Part shown: positions 1 through 10,040 of the stretch, piece after piece
How the letters are laid out: the number at the start of each line of letters is the position of its first letter
How positions within the stretch are numbered: position 1 is the stretch's first letter
Origin: Lobulomyces angularis
Taxonomy: Eukaryota > Chytridiomycota > Chytridiomycetes > Lobulomycetales > Lobulomycetaceae
DNA: 25,933 nucleotides
NCBI GenBank assembly: GCA_027604685.1
Contig: JADHYX010000255.1
Location: forward strand, 5,308-31,240
Direction of reading: 5' to 3'
Translations under genes and position numbers: made by a program
Notes under the pieces: generated by a model
Databases searched by the model: none
The model's input: only the letters and a program-made list of their open reading frames with translations
Told to the model about the DNA's origin: nothing

Positions 1-224
1 GAATTTCTTTTTTTTTGAAGGATGAAAATGTGTCTCACCTCAAAATTAATTTCAAACTCAGCGACGCGTTTTAATTTATAAAAAACTTCTTAAGGTAAGA
101 TTAAAAAAAAAGTTCTATATTTATCACTTATGTTATGAAGCAGATTTGCACATGAATAAAAATTTCAATTTTAAAATAAAAATTTAATGAATTCTTATTT
201 ATTTTTATTTATAATTTACTGTTT
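1..224. other. Left flank, 3' side of MRE11
   Basis: No gene is recognised. The stretch is AT-rich and follows the MRE11 stop codon, so part of it is probably 3' untranslated sequence. An ACGCGT hexamer lies at 64-69. In fungi this is the core of the MluI cell-cycle box, but one hexamer with no gene assigned to it is weak evidence. Confidence 0.4.
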
Positions 225-3090
225 CTATTCATCATCTAAAATGAAGTCACTGTTGGTATTTTTTTTGGTAAAGCAAATTTTTGACTGCTTAAAACCATCC
301 GCCTAATAAAAAAAAAGTTTTACAATTTAAAAAAAGAAAATAAATCCGAAAAACCTTTTTCGAATCATTATTTTTAGTAGCAAGTCCAAATGGAATTTTT
401 CTTGACGTTCTTTTTTGAGTAATAATTGAAGGTGGACTTGAATTTCGACTAGAAGCGGTGCTAGTAACTTTATTACTACGTGACTTAGTTTTAGCAGCAA
501 TAGTTTCCATCAAATCCGAATCTACGATATTATCCACTTCATTTTCCTCTCCTTCCACCTCTGAATCAAGGGCTTTACTTTTTCCTTTTCCTGTGGAAGA
601 TTTTTTCGCTGCTACTGGCTTTGCAGCACCCCTTCCTCTTTTTTTTGGTAAAACTTCAACCTCCTCTTCACTTTCCTCCTCTTCTTCTTCCTCTTCATCT
701 TCCTCTTCATCTTCAGTATCGATAGCCTTTCGCTTTCTAGTTTTTGGTGCTTTATTTGCCGGTTTCGCTGCTACCTTTTTCCTAGTGTTTGCTTTTTCTT
801 CTTCAAACACTTCCCCTGCATCTCTCTTTGACTAAAAAAAAAAAAAAAATTTACAACATTAAAAAGGGAATGCATAAAAAAACCTTCTTTGTGTTAACTT
901 TTAATGGGACTCCTTTTGCATTAAAGTCTCTGACCATTCTTTTTTTAACTAATTCAGCACCTTTAATTAAATCTTCTGATGTATCCTCTAAATTTAATTC
1001 ACTCAACAAATTTTTTGTAATTTCAATTGATTCTTTTACAAACCTAGAATAATACAAAATTAAAGAAAAAAAACAAAAGTTAATTCGAATATCAAAAAAA
1101 AATATCTATAATTATAGGTAGAATTTTTTTTTTCTCAACTCTTTAATTGCATCTTTGTCATCTTTTTCAACAAATATCTTAACTGCTTCTCCTAATTTAT
1201 TTTCAGGAAGGACTTTTAAATTTTGTGCATTTAAATACTCTTCAACTAAATCTTCTACTCTGAAGGTATCAAGTTTTGCTGGAATTTGCACATTCGGTAT
1301 ACTTGGAGATTCATTGTTAGCTATAATTGTTTTTTATGCATTAAATATTTTTATTCAAGGCTGTAATTACTTACTGCCTGAGGCCGGTTTAAAAGTTTTT
1401 TTTCTGTAAAATAAAAGGATATCTTTTGGATTGGCAACCTTGTTAATTTTAATAAAATATTAAAAATTAATCAAATTTTTTTTTACTTGTTTAACAAAAT
1501 CTTGACCAAAACGTTGAGGATTGGTTGTAACGAAACCTCCGCCATACTCGACTTTTAGTCGAATTAATGGCAATGGAAATTCAGAAATTTGTAAAGTAGG
1601 ATTATCGCTTTTCCACCGGTTTTTGGCTTCTTCAATCATTTTAATTACCTACAATTTTTAAAAAAATTAATATGCTACAAAAAAAAAATACCACTTTTTT
1701 CAAGTACTTAGTAACTTTATCTTCAGAAGTGTTTTCAGAACCTAAGTCTGCAGATAATACGGTTTCACTCTATAAAAAATTGTAAGTATTATTTAGAACC
1801 AGAAAAAAAAAAGTGTTATGTAATTTAATAATATATACCATAATGAAAGGTCTAACAGTAGTCAGTTTTATTTTTTCAAACTTATAGGCTGTGTTTCTTA
1901 TTTTAAGAAGTCCAACATATCTTTTTAACGTAAGGATTAAAAATACAAAAGTGCTGCTTACTTTTCTTGGGATTCTCCTTCGCATAATGAGGTTGCTATA
2001 CTGCTGCCAGGTTGCGTAACATAAAAACCCTGTTGCGGATTCAAGGACGGATCAATTTTACATTCATGCTCGTGACTAAACAAGGTAAAAATAATTCTAA
2101 AAATTTTCTTCAAATTGCAAACCCCCAAATCACAAATTGCAAAAAGTCATCCAGGAAATTTTCCGGAATATAATTTTTTGGACCATGAGCTACTCTATTT
2201 TGATGTAAAACCATAATATTAAACCAATCCTCCTGATTTTCTGATGGCCTCAATATTTTAACGTTTCTTCTTCTAAATGTCCTGTTCAATCTTTCATCTC
2301 TCACATTTCCTAACCCGTATAATGCCAAATTTGTCGTTCCTTTCTTTAGCAAAATTGGTGAGAGTGTAATATCTAAAAAACAACATCAGAAAAAATAATA
2401 ATTTTATTTTTTCTGTTTTTCACCATCGACATCCTGTACTTTTCCAAAGTAATTAACAAAACCACTAACACTCAATAAATCTAACGGACATAACCGACCA
2501 TCCTATTACATTAATTAATGAAAAAAAAAAAAAAAACATTGAATTCCTACTCCACTAAAAAATAATTAAAAATTTAATTCAATAAATATTTATTCGTTTT
2601 AACTTACCTTGGATCGTCATGATTGCCGTGAATAGAAAATACTGGCATTGAAACATTCAAGTTTGGATCCTGGTAATTTACTAAAACCGAAAGTTTTAAA
2701 CAAAAAAGTTTAAAAATTTAATTGAATACCAACGCCAAATTTGTCTTGGAAGTTGACAGACTGATCAGAAAGAAAGTCTAATTTACAAGCGCGATCGCCG
2801 AAACAATATTGTCTAAAAGTATAAAGTGAAGATGACACATTTTACGATCCTTACCTAAATAAGGCCATAGTTTGATATAATGTCTTTCTCTGAGGTTTAT
2901 TATCGTGAAATAAATCTCCTCCCAGTAAAATAAAATCTACTTTTTTTTTCTGGGCAATCACTAAAATTTCTTCAAAAGTTTTTATGCTGTCATTTCCACG
3001 TATTGGATTTTTGTCCATGTATCCCAAATGATTATCTGTAGCTATTAAAATCGAGATTTCATTATCATCTTCGTTGTTAAGTGATGACAT
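225..3090 (-). CDS. MRE11: MRE11 double-strand-break repair nuclease
   Basis: Mn-dependent nuclease of the MRE11-RAD50 complex, which acts in the nucleus on DNA ends. My model has 15 exons: 3090-2855, 2812-2730, 2680-2608, 2554-2551, 2502-2424, 2372-2123, 2075-1962, 1920-1839, 1769-1695, 1648-1487, 1438-1375, 1320-1140, 1043-884, 831-355 and 302-225. The total is 2118 nt, or 705 aa, close to human MRE11 (708). Visible phosphoesterase motifs are ATDNHLGY (D19, H21), GGDLFHDN (D59), GNHDDP (residues 125-130), the LHQNR segment and WGHEHEC (H243, H245). The MRE11 capping/DNA-binding region follows ([35 protein letters not shown]). The C-terminus has an acidic Glu-rich tract beside Lys/Arg-rich stretches and ends FILDDE. 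Two details are less sure: the donor of the 1044-1139 intron is a non-consensus GTTGAG, and the 9/10 junction could use a donor 3 nt further on. The start is the first ATG before the phosphoesterase core. Confidence 0.96.
2551..2554 (-). other. MRE11: Predicted 4-nt micro-exon of MRE11
   Basis: The exon TGGA lies between an acceptor TTTTTTAG (intron 2555-2607, 53 bp) and a donor GTAGGAAT (intron 2503-2550, 48 bp). Both introns have the usual size for this genome. Joining 2608 directly to 2502 shifts the frame and soon gives a TAG. Including TGGA restores the frame and yields HDDPSGDGRLCP, which matches the Mre11 family pattern after the GNHDD motif. It supplies the last base of Ser131 and all of Gly132. 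Confidence 0.75.
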
Positions 3091-3515
3091 GGAAATGTTA
3101 AAAACAAAATTTGAACTTCTTATACGTTTAATGTGCTTTTATTATTAATAAAGATCCTAATGAGGATTAATTTTTAAATATTTTAGCTTAATTAAAATAT
3201 AATAAATTAAAAAATAAAAAATAAAAATTAAAATCAAAATTCAAAAAAATTAACTTTACTGAGAAAATTAAAATTGTAAATTTTAACAAGTCCTAATGAT
3301 GCTCCCTATCAGATATTCCGTACTTAAAAGAGTGAATAGGTAGTTTCTATCTGCGTCACTTTTTTTGCTCCCTAGTGCAACTTTTTATTTTTTTTAACAA
3401 AATTTTTAAGTGGAATATTGTTAAATATTGAGATGGTTTATATTTATAAATATTTTAACTACTTATATTTATTATTTAAAATAAAAGCCAAGAATATATT
3501 AAGCTGCTTCTATTG
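3091..3515. promoter_or_regulatory. Intergenic: MRE11 5' flank and APC8 3' flank
   Basis: This 425-bp AT-rich gap separates two minus-strand genes and must hold the MRE11 promoter and the APC8 3' end. The phrase gctccctat/gctccctag occurs at about 3301 and 3369 in an otherwise low-complexity stretch. I cannot assign it a function. No ORF or RNA gene is visible. Confidence 0.5.
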
Positions 3516-5600
3516 TCAGTCGGATTCTTCAACAGTATCATAATTATCTTGTATATTATATTTTTCCTACATCAAAAATAAAAATAGCAGAATTCAATTT
3601 AAAAACTTACTGATTTTTGAAAATCTTTTATTCTTGCGTAATGCTTCTTAAAAAAGTTAAAACATACTTTTTTAAACTCAAAGTCATTTTCCAATAACTT
3701 GACATCTTTTAAGCAAATATCAAAATAAAATTTAGCCTCTTTAAAGTTTGAAACTTTATCCAAAATTTTAGCTAAAGGGAATATAAGTTCCAATGTTTTA
3801 AAATTTTTTTTTTTATATAAAAAGTCCTTTAAATTAGTATCTTCGGAAATTTCAAATGACAGGCTTAAATTTTTTTTTAAGCAAATAATGGCTGCTTCAT
3901 GCATATCGTTTTTTTCGTAAGTTTCAGCCAAACATTTCCATAGTCTGGTATCTCTTGGTCTGGAAATTCAAATTAAATATCATGCTTTCGATATTTTACC
4001 TGTAGTAGCATGCTTTTTGATGATAATAAATAGAATATGAGTTCATTCCGAGTAAATTATAACAATTTCCTAGCCCATGCCTACCATTTACAATTGCATT
4101 AATAAAAAATTAAAAATTTAATAAACCAAGCTCTATAATCAGTGGGGTCAATATCCTAAAATAAATTTGATTAGTTCAAATGTTAGTACTTCATACTAAA
4201 GCCGATCGATATGATTCCACAGCAGCTGACGAATTTTTCATATTAATATATTCATGGCCCATAATTGTCCACGCCGACGTACAGAATTTATTTAATTTTA
4301 AAGCTCTTTGAAGATAGACGATAGCCTTAACATTTTCTTCGTTTAAGATATAATAATTCGCTGAAATTTCAAATATTAATTTTAAACAAATAAACTTAAA
4401 AAATTAACCTACTACTATACAGGTTTCGTGGCGATATTTTTCAATACTCATACATTTATTTGCCAAAATGGATAACTCTAACTTCTTTTCTAAAATAAAT
4501 AATGTGTTTGAATAAATATCAACATTATCAAGATTATAAGGATCATGTTTGTAGATTTGTAAAAATTCTGCTTCAGCATCAGCGTAGTCTAAAAATAAGA
4601 CAAAAATACCAAATTAGTACCCATATGAAGTTCTGCAAACCTTTTTCATTTGAACTCCAAAGCGCTTTTTGATTTTTAAAAAACAAATTTAATGGATATT
4701 TGTTAAGATAAAAGCTTAATGTATCTTCAAAGTTGAAATTATTAAACAAAAATAGTTGGTTTTTATTTTGGAAGTAAATTTTGAAACAGTTTAATATATA
4801 CTCAAAAGCATTTTCATCACTACTGTTGATGTTGGTATTTTTGAAATCGAGAATGAAATTTTCCAGATTTCTAAAGTTTAACTTAAAGGAATCTTCAGGA
4901 TGATTTTTAAATGTGAGACTGCCCAGTTCCAGCCAGCCTGACCAATTTAACGGAAATTTTAGTAACGATTTAAACATTAATTTTATCGATAACTCAACAT
5001 TCAAAAGTTCTTTGCTTACAATGGCATACAAATAAAAAAGAAAAGGATCCATATCGTCCTTTTTTAGATCATAAATTTTTGATAACTCTTCTTCTAAGTA
5101 AGGTAAATTTTCATTTTTTGATATTTTTAAACTTGAATTTTCTAAAGTTTCCTCATCCTGATATTTTTTTTCTCCTGCCTAAATTTTTGAGTAAACAAAA
5201 AAGTTTAAATTAATTTACATGCAAAAATTATATTTACCATATAATTGGAGAACAATTTTAAAAAAGTACTTTTATTATCCAAGTTGCCTTTTAAAAGGTG
5301 TTCCGCTCTTTGAAATTCATTATTAATAAAATAAATTTTCGCCAAGTTAAATATATCAGTCTGATTTCCATTCGGTTCAAAATCGTTATTATATGTGCAA
5401 TATCCAATTTCCTGTTTCGAAACTGTTTCCCCTACTTCACTAAAAGCAACAAGGTGTTCAGACAACCTAGATATATAATTGTAATAAAGTATATAATATA
5501 ATTAGATGCGTGAAGTTTTATTTTGCTGTAACCAAGTAGCACTATCAAATAAGCATATGTCAAATAAAACATCTCTGGAATGTCGGAATTGTTGTAACAT
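3516..5600 (-). CDS. CDC23: APC8/CDC23, TPR subunit of the anaphase-promoting complex
   Basis: Scaffold TPR subunit of the APC/C ubiquitin ligase that drives exit from mitosis. Nine exons: 5600-5533, 5466-5238, 5178-4641, 4588-4409, 4360-4197, 4155-4127 (29 nt), 4080-4000, 3959-3611 and 3566-3516. They total 1689 nt, or 562 aa, similar to human CDC23. The N-terminus (DSATWLSEHL) matches the family start with its SSKWSAEL-like motif, followed by an LAKIYFINNEFQRAEHLL repeat. The diagnostic APC8 core comes later: IEKYRHETC, YLQRALKLN, AWTIMGHEYINMKNSSAAVESYR, DPTDYRAWHGLGNCY, YYHQKACYYRPRDTRLW and LAETYEKNDMHEAA. The intron after exon 5 contains a TACTAAC branch sequence. The start codon at 5598-5600 is the only ATG that joins in frame to the conserved Trp-Leu-Ser-Glu segment. 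It lies head to head with PGAM5. Confidence 0.94.
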
Positions 5601-5637
5601 TGTTACTAAATCCTATCAAAACCCTGGTATATCAATT
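5601..5637. promoter_or_regulatory. 37-bp gap between divergent APC8 and PGAM5 start codons
   Basis: The start codons of APC8 (minus, 5600) and PGAM5 (plus, 5638) are separated by only 37 bp. Transcription of each gene must therefore start inside this gap or within the other gene. This implies overlapping 5' ends or a very short bidirectional promoter. No TATA-like or other motif can be assigned with confidence. Confidence 0.6.
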
Positions 5638-6690
5638 ATGTTAAAAAATGCAACGAAGTTTTTTACCTCATCGGCGACAATTTTGACATCTTCCATCTTC
5701 TATTTCAACCATGAGTGCTCTGTACATAACGATAGTAAGGATCAACCTTATCAAATGCAATTTCAAGAAAAGTCAAAATGGGATTATAACTGGGATAGAA
5801 GACATTTTGAAAATTCTGACAAGAAAATAGAAACTAAAAGAAGGTGCAATTTAATAATATTAAAATTAGTACTCTGAGATTGATTGTTTTTTAGAAACAT
5901 TTTCTTGATAAGGCATGGTCAGTACGAAAATAAGGTACACGACTCTGAAAGAGTTTTGACTGAGAAAGGTAGAATTCAAGCCAAGCTCGTAGGTCAAAGA
6001 ATGAAAGAGATGAAATTTACATTTAATAAAGTTTGGGTATTACTTCTTCACAACTTAATCTATAGAAGCCTTTTTGATTAGGTTAGTACAATGGTAAGGG
6101 CTTCTGAGACTGCTAAAATAATTGAAAGCTGGTAATTTTTGGATTATAAATTTTTATAACTTGGTTAACAGAATTTTCGTTTTAGCTTTTCTGAACCACT
6201 GCCTATTGAACATTCTGACTTAATAAGAGAAGTTTGCCCTGCCGATCCAGTTCCACCATTAGAAGGTTATGATCCTGCTGAAAGTGAATTGTTTCAGGAA
6301 ACAATATGCGCCGAGGTAACAATTTAAATTACATCGTCGTTATGTTTTTAAGGCTGGCTTTCGTCAAATTTTTCACAGACCTGATGTGAAAGACCCAGCT
6401 GTTTCTTATGAAATGGTTGTGTGCCATGGAAATTTGATTAGGTTAATTTTTGTTAAGCAAAAATACTCATATTCTTAGGTACTGGACACTTAGAGCACTT
6501 CAGCTAGATCCTCAAGGTTGGTTGAGAATTGGTGTACATAACTGCTCAGTCACATGGATAACTATAGCTGAAGACGGTAAAGTCTCAATTAAAACACTTG
6601 GGGATTTTGGTAAGAACTGGAATTTTAATTGTTTTTATTTCGCATTTCCATTAAGGCCATTTGCCAAAGGAGTTTCAAACTTTTAACTGA
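5638..6690 (+). CDS. PGAM5: PGAM5-like mitochondrial Ser/Thr phosphatase
   Basis: Histidine-phosphatase-fold protein that in animals acts as a Ser/Thr phosphatase at mitochondrial membranes. Seven exons: 5638-5843, 5895-6036, 6082-6131, 6186-6315, 6353-6441, 6479-6609 and 6656-6690. They total 783 nt, or 260 aa. An N-terminal hydrophobic segment (about residues 8-23) is a likely membrane anchor. It is followed by WDYNWDRR (48-55), equivalent to the PGAM5 WDPNWD multimerisation motif. The catalytic RHG is at 75-77 (phospho-acceptor His76). Other family segments are TMVRASET, LIREVCPADP and CHGN (His201), then RYWTLRALQLDPQGWLRIGVHN and LGDFG near the C-terminus. Choosing the donor at 6037 gives exactly the family spacing between FNK and RASET. 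Introns are 37-54 bp. It is followed on the same strand by another mitochondrial gene. Confidence 0.93.
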
Positions 6691-7118
6691 ATTTTACCCT
6701 GGATGGAATGAAATGTTGGAATTAGTAAATCTACACCATAATTTAAAAATAAATTTATACAATAATATTTCAGGAAGTTAATATTTTATTACCTACCAAT
6801 CTTAGAAGAAACTTTTAGAATAGTCAATTTTTGAAATATGAAGAAAGGCTTAAAATCTTTGGTCGCCAAAATTTATCTTTTGGTGTAGATCAAAAATTTT
6901 CTAAAAATGTGTAAAAAATAAAACTTGTATAATTCTTGGTTGTCTGCGCTTTTCTTTTTTTTATAAGAGGCTGCCTTGTAATAAAAATTTATAACAATTA
7001 TTATCTCTTTTTGGAATTAAAATTTAAAACAATTTTTAGATCAAAAAATTTTTGCAAATAACAATAAAAGATAAAGCAACAAAAACTTTTTAATATTGTG
7101 GATCATTATAGGAAAAAA
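6691..7118. promoter_or_regulatory. Intergenic between PGAM5 and the Ugo1-like gene
   Basis: 428 bp of AT-rich sequence between two plus-strand genes, presumably the PGAM5 3' UTR and the promoter of the next gene. The sequence has long A and T runs. No ORF, RNA gene or clear motif is seen. Confidence 0.5.
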
Positions 7119-8598
7119 ATGTCGTATCACTTGAGCAACTCCACCTCATCTGGATTGGAATGGATGGAAGAATTGTTCAGTGAAAATAAACAAATATCTT
7201 CGTTCTTGGTTCAAAATTACTCTCTATCCTTTCTTACATCCCCATTAAGTGTAGAAGAAACTTTATCGCAGGTGCAGTATCAATCGGATGATGACTACGA
7301 AAGTGTTGGTTTTAATAATCTGCACCTTCGTACTTTAAATGAAGGTAGTAGTGCTTAAAATTAAATTTTTGTTAATCCTCTCTTTCTTTAAAGGAGTATG
7401 GCGGAATATAAGAACTATAGTAGAAAGTGAATTTGATGGAACGACTTCCCTGTTAAAAGGTTTTAATAAATTTTTATTTTTGCATATTCTATAAATGTTT
7501 ATAGCCTTTTTAAAAAAACAAAAAATAATAAACATATTACGTGTTATTCTCTCTCTAAAAAATTCAACAATATGTATTGAAAAAACTCTTACTTTTTATT
7601 TTGCTTTTTGACAGGTCACGTTACCGACTCTGTGTACAATATTGCATTTCAAGGTTTAAGACCTGTACTTGAAAATACTTTAAATGAATTTCTAGATATA
7701 TTTGATGACTACAATCCCTCTACTAATATCATAAGCCATATGATTGTTGGTGGGTTGCTATCACCTTTGGAATTGGTAAAAACGAGGTTAGAAAAAATTA
7801 CAAAAAATATTTAATTTTTATTTTTTAATTTTTTTACAGAATTATTGTAGAATCTTCATTATCAACAAGAAAAACTTACTATAACTGTATTCATGCAATA
7901 TCAAGTATTCCTTCGGAGGAGAATTCCTTTTTTTTTGTTTTATTTTCACCAAGGTTGCTTATTCCAGCTCTAGTTGTAAACGCCATAAATCCTTTAGTAA
8001 CTTACTTTTCCAATAATTTATTTGAGGCGGAATTGGATATAACTTCTACATATACCCCATTTTTATATAAAATCGCATCTATAATTGCAATTGGGATCAA
8101 GGTTTGACCAAAATATAAGATTTTATTAAAACAAAAAAATTTAATTTTGAGGTTGCCATTACCACTCCGATCGATATGGCAAGAAAAAGATTGATGATTC
8201 AAAAAATCAATAAAACAAACAATCAAATTGAAAATACTTTGTTAATCAAAGAAACCTGTGTGCAGGTTTCCCCTGTTTACTACAATGGAATATTTGATTG
8301 TATCAAAAAGGTGATATTTGAGGAAGGAAGAATCAAAAAGAGAAAGAGAAATTTGAAAAATATACAAAAAGAAACTACATTTGTGTATACAAATTTTTCT
8401 ACGCATTCATCACCTAATGAAGGTGCATCAAACGACACAGCCAATACTATTAGAGCTGAAAGAAGGAGAGGTTTTAGGCAATATTGGGCAGGAGTTAAGT
8501 CTTTGTATCGCGGATTTTGGTCAAGATACATAATTGAAGTGTTAAGATATTTATTAAAGGAATTAGATGATGACATAATGGATGATTTGAAAAATTGA
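7119..8598 (+). CDS. UGO1: Ugo1/SLC25A46-like mitochondrial carrier-fold protein
   Basis: A modified mitochondrial-carrier protein. In yeast, Ugo1 sits in the outer membrane and works in mitochondrial fusion; the animal relative is SLC25A46. Five exons: 7119-7344, 7394-7459, 7615-7786, 7840-8101 and 8152-8598. They total 1173 nt, or 390 aa. Two degenerate carrier signatures are visible, PLELVKTR (148-155) and PIDMARKR (248-255), each after a hydrophobic stretch. The segment after the first (IIVESSLSTRKTYYNCIHAI) is typical of the second repeat. Near the C-terminus is SLYRGFWSRYIIEVLRY. There are only two clear signatures, and the N-terminus (SNSTSS.., acidic) is not carrier-like, which favours Ugo1/SLC25A46 over a solute carrier. 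The 155-bp intron 7460-7614 is unusually long here. The start is the ATG at 7119; an upstream exon cannot be excluded. Confidence 0.8.
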
Positions 8599-8957
8599 CT
8601 ATTTGGTTTTTTAATTTTTGTACTATTTTTTGTAAAAATGTTTGTATCGTTATCATAATCTAAACTTAAGAATAGTTTTTATAGGATTCCTAATAAAAAT
8701 TAATATAAATGCATACTTTGTTGTGCACTAACGGCAGTTGATTTCAATAATGAAACAATTTGTATGTTTGCGAATAAATATTAAAAAGATATCAAGTTGA
8801 TTTTAATAATTAAAAGAATAGTGCTAATTATAAGTAGTAATGAGATACTTTTTTTAATATTAATGAGGTTAAAAAATTAAAAAAAAAAAATTAAAATGCA
8901 TTCTAATATATCTAAGATAGTAAAAAGTATCAGTATAAAAAAAAAGACCGTTTGCTA
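8599..8957. other. Convergent 3' intergenic region
   Basis: 359 bp between the stop codons of two converging genes. It is AT-rich with long A runs and several AATAAA-like words, such as gaataaatatt near 8771, which would suit polyadenylation from either side. No gene is seen. Confidence 0.5.
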
Positions 8958-9796
8958 CTAGTCAACTTTTTTGGATTTTTTTTGAGTATTAGTAGGCAAA
9001 GTATTTGATCTAGTGCTTCTGGTTGCCAAAAAATTTTTATTGGAGTTGATGTCTAAAGTTTTTGATCTAGGTTTTTTAGTAGAAGTAATCACCGTTACAA
9101 CTGTTAGCCTATTTAAGACAAATTTTGCAGGAATTAGTAAAGTGAAGAAGGCAATAAGTGTCCATTTTGCTAAGTTAAAGAAACTCGCCATCTTTGCCAT
9201 AAAGTCTAGTTTAACTGGGTACCTAGATAACATTGAAAATATACAAAAGTTTTCCCCATAATCAACAAGTCCCTATAAAAGGTTAAATTCATAATAAGTA
9301 TACTATTGTTACCAATAAGAGAGGAGAATAAAGTAACATTATGGAAAAAGTTGAGGAACCATTAAAGAGTAAATGAAGACAAGAGATCAAGAAAGTGGTA
9401 TATATTAAAGGAAAAATTAAATCTAAAGCCTCAAATCCTACAGTTTAAAAAGTAAAAACCAAAATAATTTAATTTTAAAGACTCCTACCAGTTAAATAAA
9501 GATTTCTTCCAGTTTCACCCATATCATCTAAAATCTTATAAGCAGACTCGGGGGAAAAATAAAAGTAGGTATCAAGAAAGTCTAAATCATTTAAAAATTG
9601 AACTGATTCACTGGGATGTAACGAAGAAAAATCATCCTTGGCAACTCTTCTTAATTCATTACCTGTACGTTAAATAGAAAAAATTATTTTAATGACAGCG
9701 AATTTGGTACATACTCATCAATTGAAATCCTAAAAGCAACAAAATTACTAGTAGCAGAAGGAAAATGAGGGTGATTTTGTTACGAAAGAAACCCAT
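8958..9796 (-). CDS. Small multi-pass membrane protein, unnamed family
   Basis: Function unknown. Four exons: 9796-9715, 9662-9489, 9437-9313 and 9272-8958. They total 696 nt, or 231 aa. The first hydrophobic segment (about residues 7-27, IFLLLLVILLLLGF) is followed by a soluble stretch ending SPESAYKILDDMGETGRNLYL. Then come LDLIFPLIYTTFLISCLHLLF, LLYSPLLLGLVDYGENFCIF, MLSRYPVKLDF and ASFFNLAKWTLIAFFTLLI, giving about four membrane helices. The tail is basic and Ser/Thr/Asn-rich. The order GxxGRxxY, LDLxFPxxY, DxxEN, YP and AS-K resembles a family of small membrane proteins I recall from bacteria and some eukaryotes, but I cannot name it. The start ATG lies directly before the first helix. 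The gene converges with the Ugo1-like gene. Confidence 0.82.
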
Positions 9797-10040
9797 AGTA
9801 TTTATTGGTGATATTTTGAATTAAAAGATTAATGAGTATTATTACTGTCTACAAAAATAAGTAATAATAATATCAGTAAGTTTTTTTTTAACAAATTTTT
9901 TCTTTTTTTTTTTGTTGCAAATTTATGTCGTCATTTTCTAAAAAGGAGTTTTGTTTTTTCTTTCACAATAAAGGATAAATTAAAAACTGTACATTACCTA
10001 GCAAACTTTTAAACAATTCTAGCAATTTTTTACTTAATTT
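9797..10040. other. 5' flank of the membrane-protein gene
   Basis: AT-rich sequence with poly-T runs (about 9881-9912) upstream of the minus-strand membrane-protein gene. Nothing else is recognised. Confidence 0.4.

Noticed and set aside
458..835. Plus-strand Ser-rich ORF opposite the MRE11 3' part
   Set aside because: It is the mirror of the Glu/Lys-rich MRE11 C-terminus (GAA/GAG runs read as TTC/CTC); the minus strand has clear homology and frame-consistent splicing.
9013..9261. Plus-strand hydrophobic ORF
   Set aside because: Antisense to the last exon of the membrane-protein gene, whose four exons join in frame.
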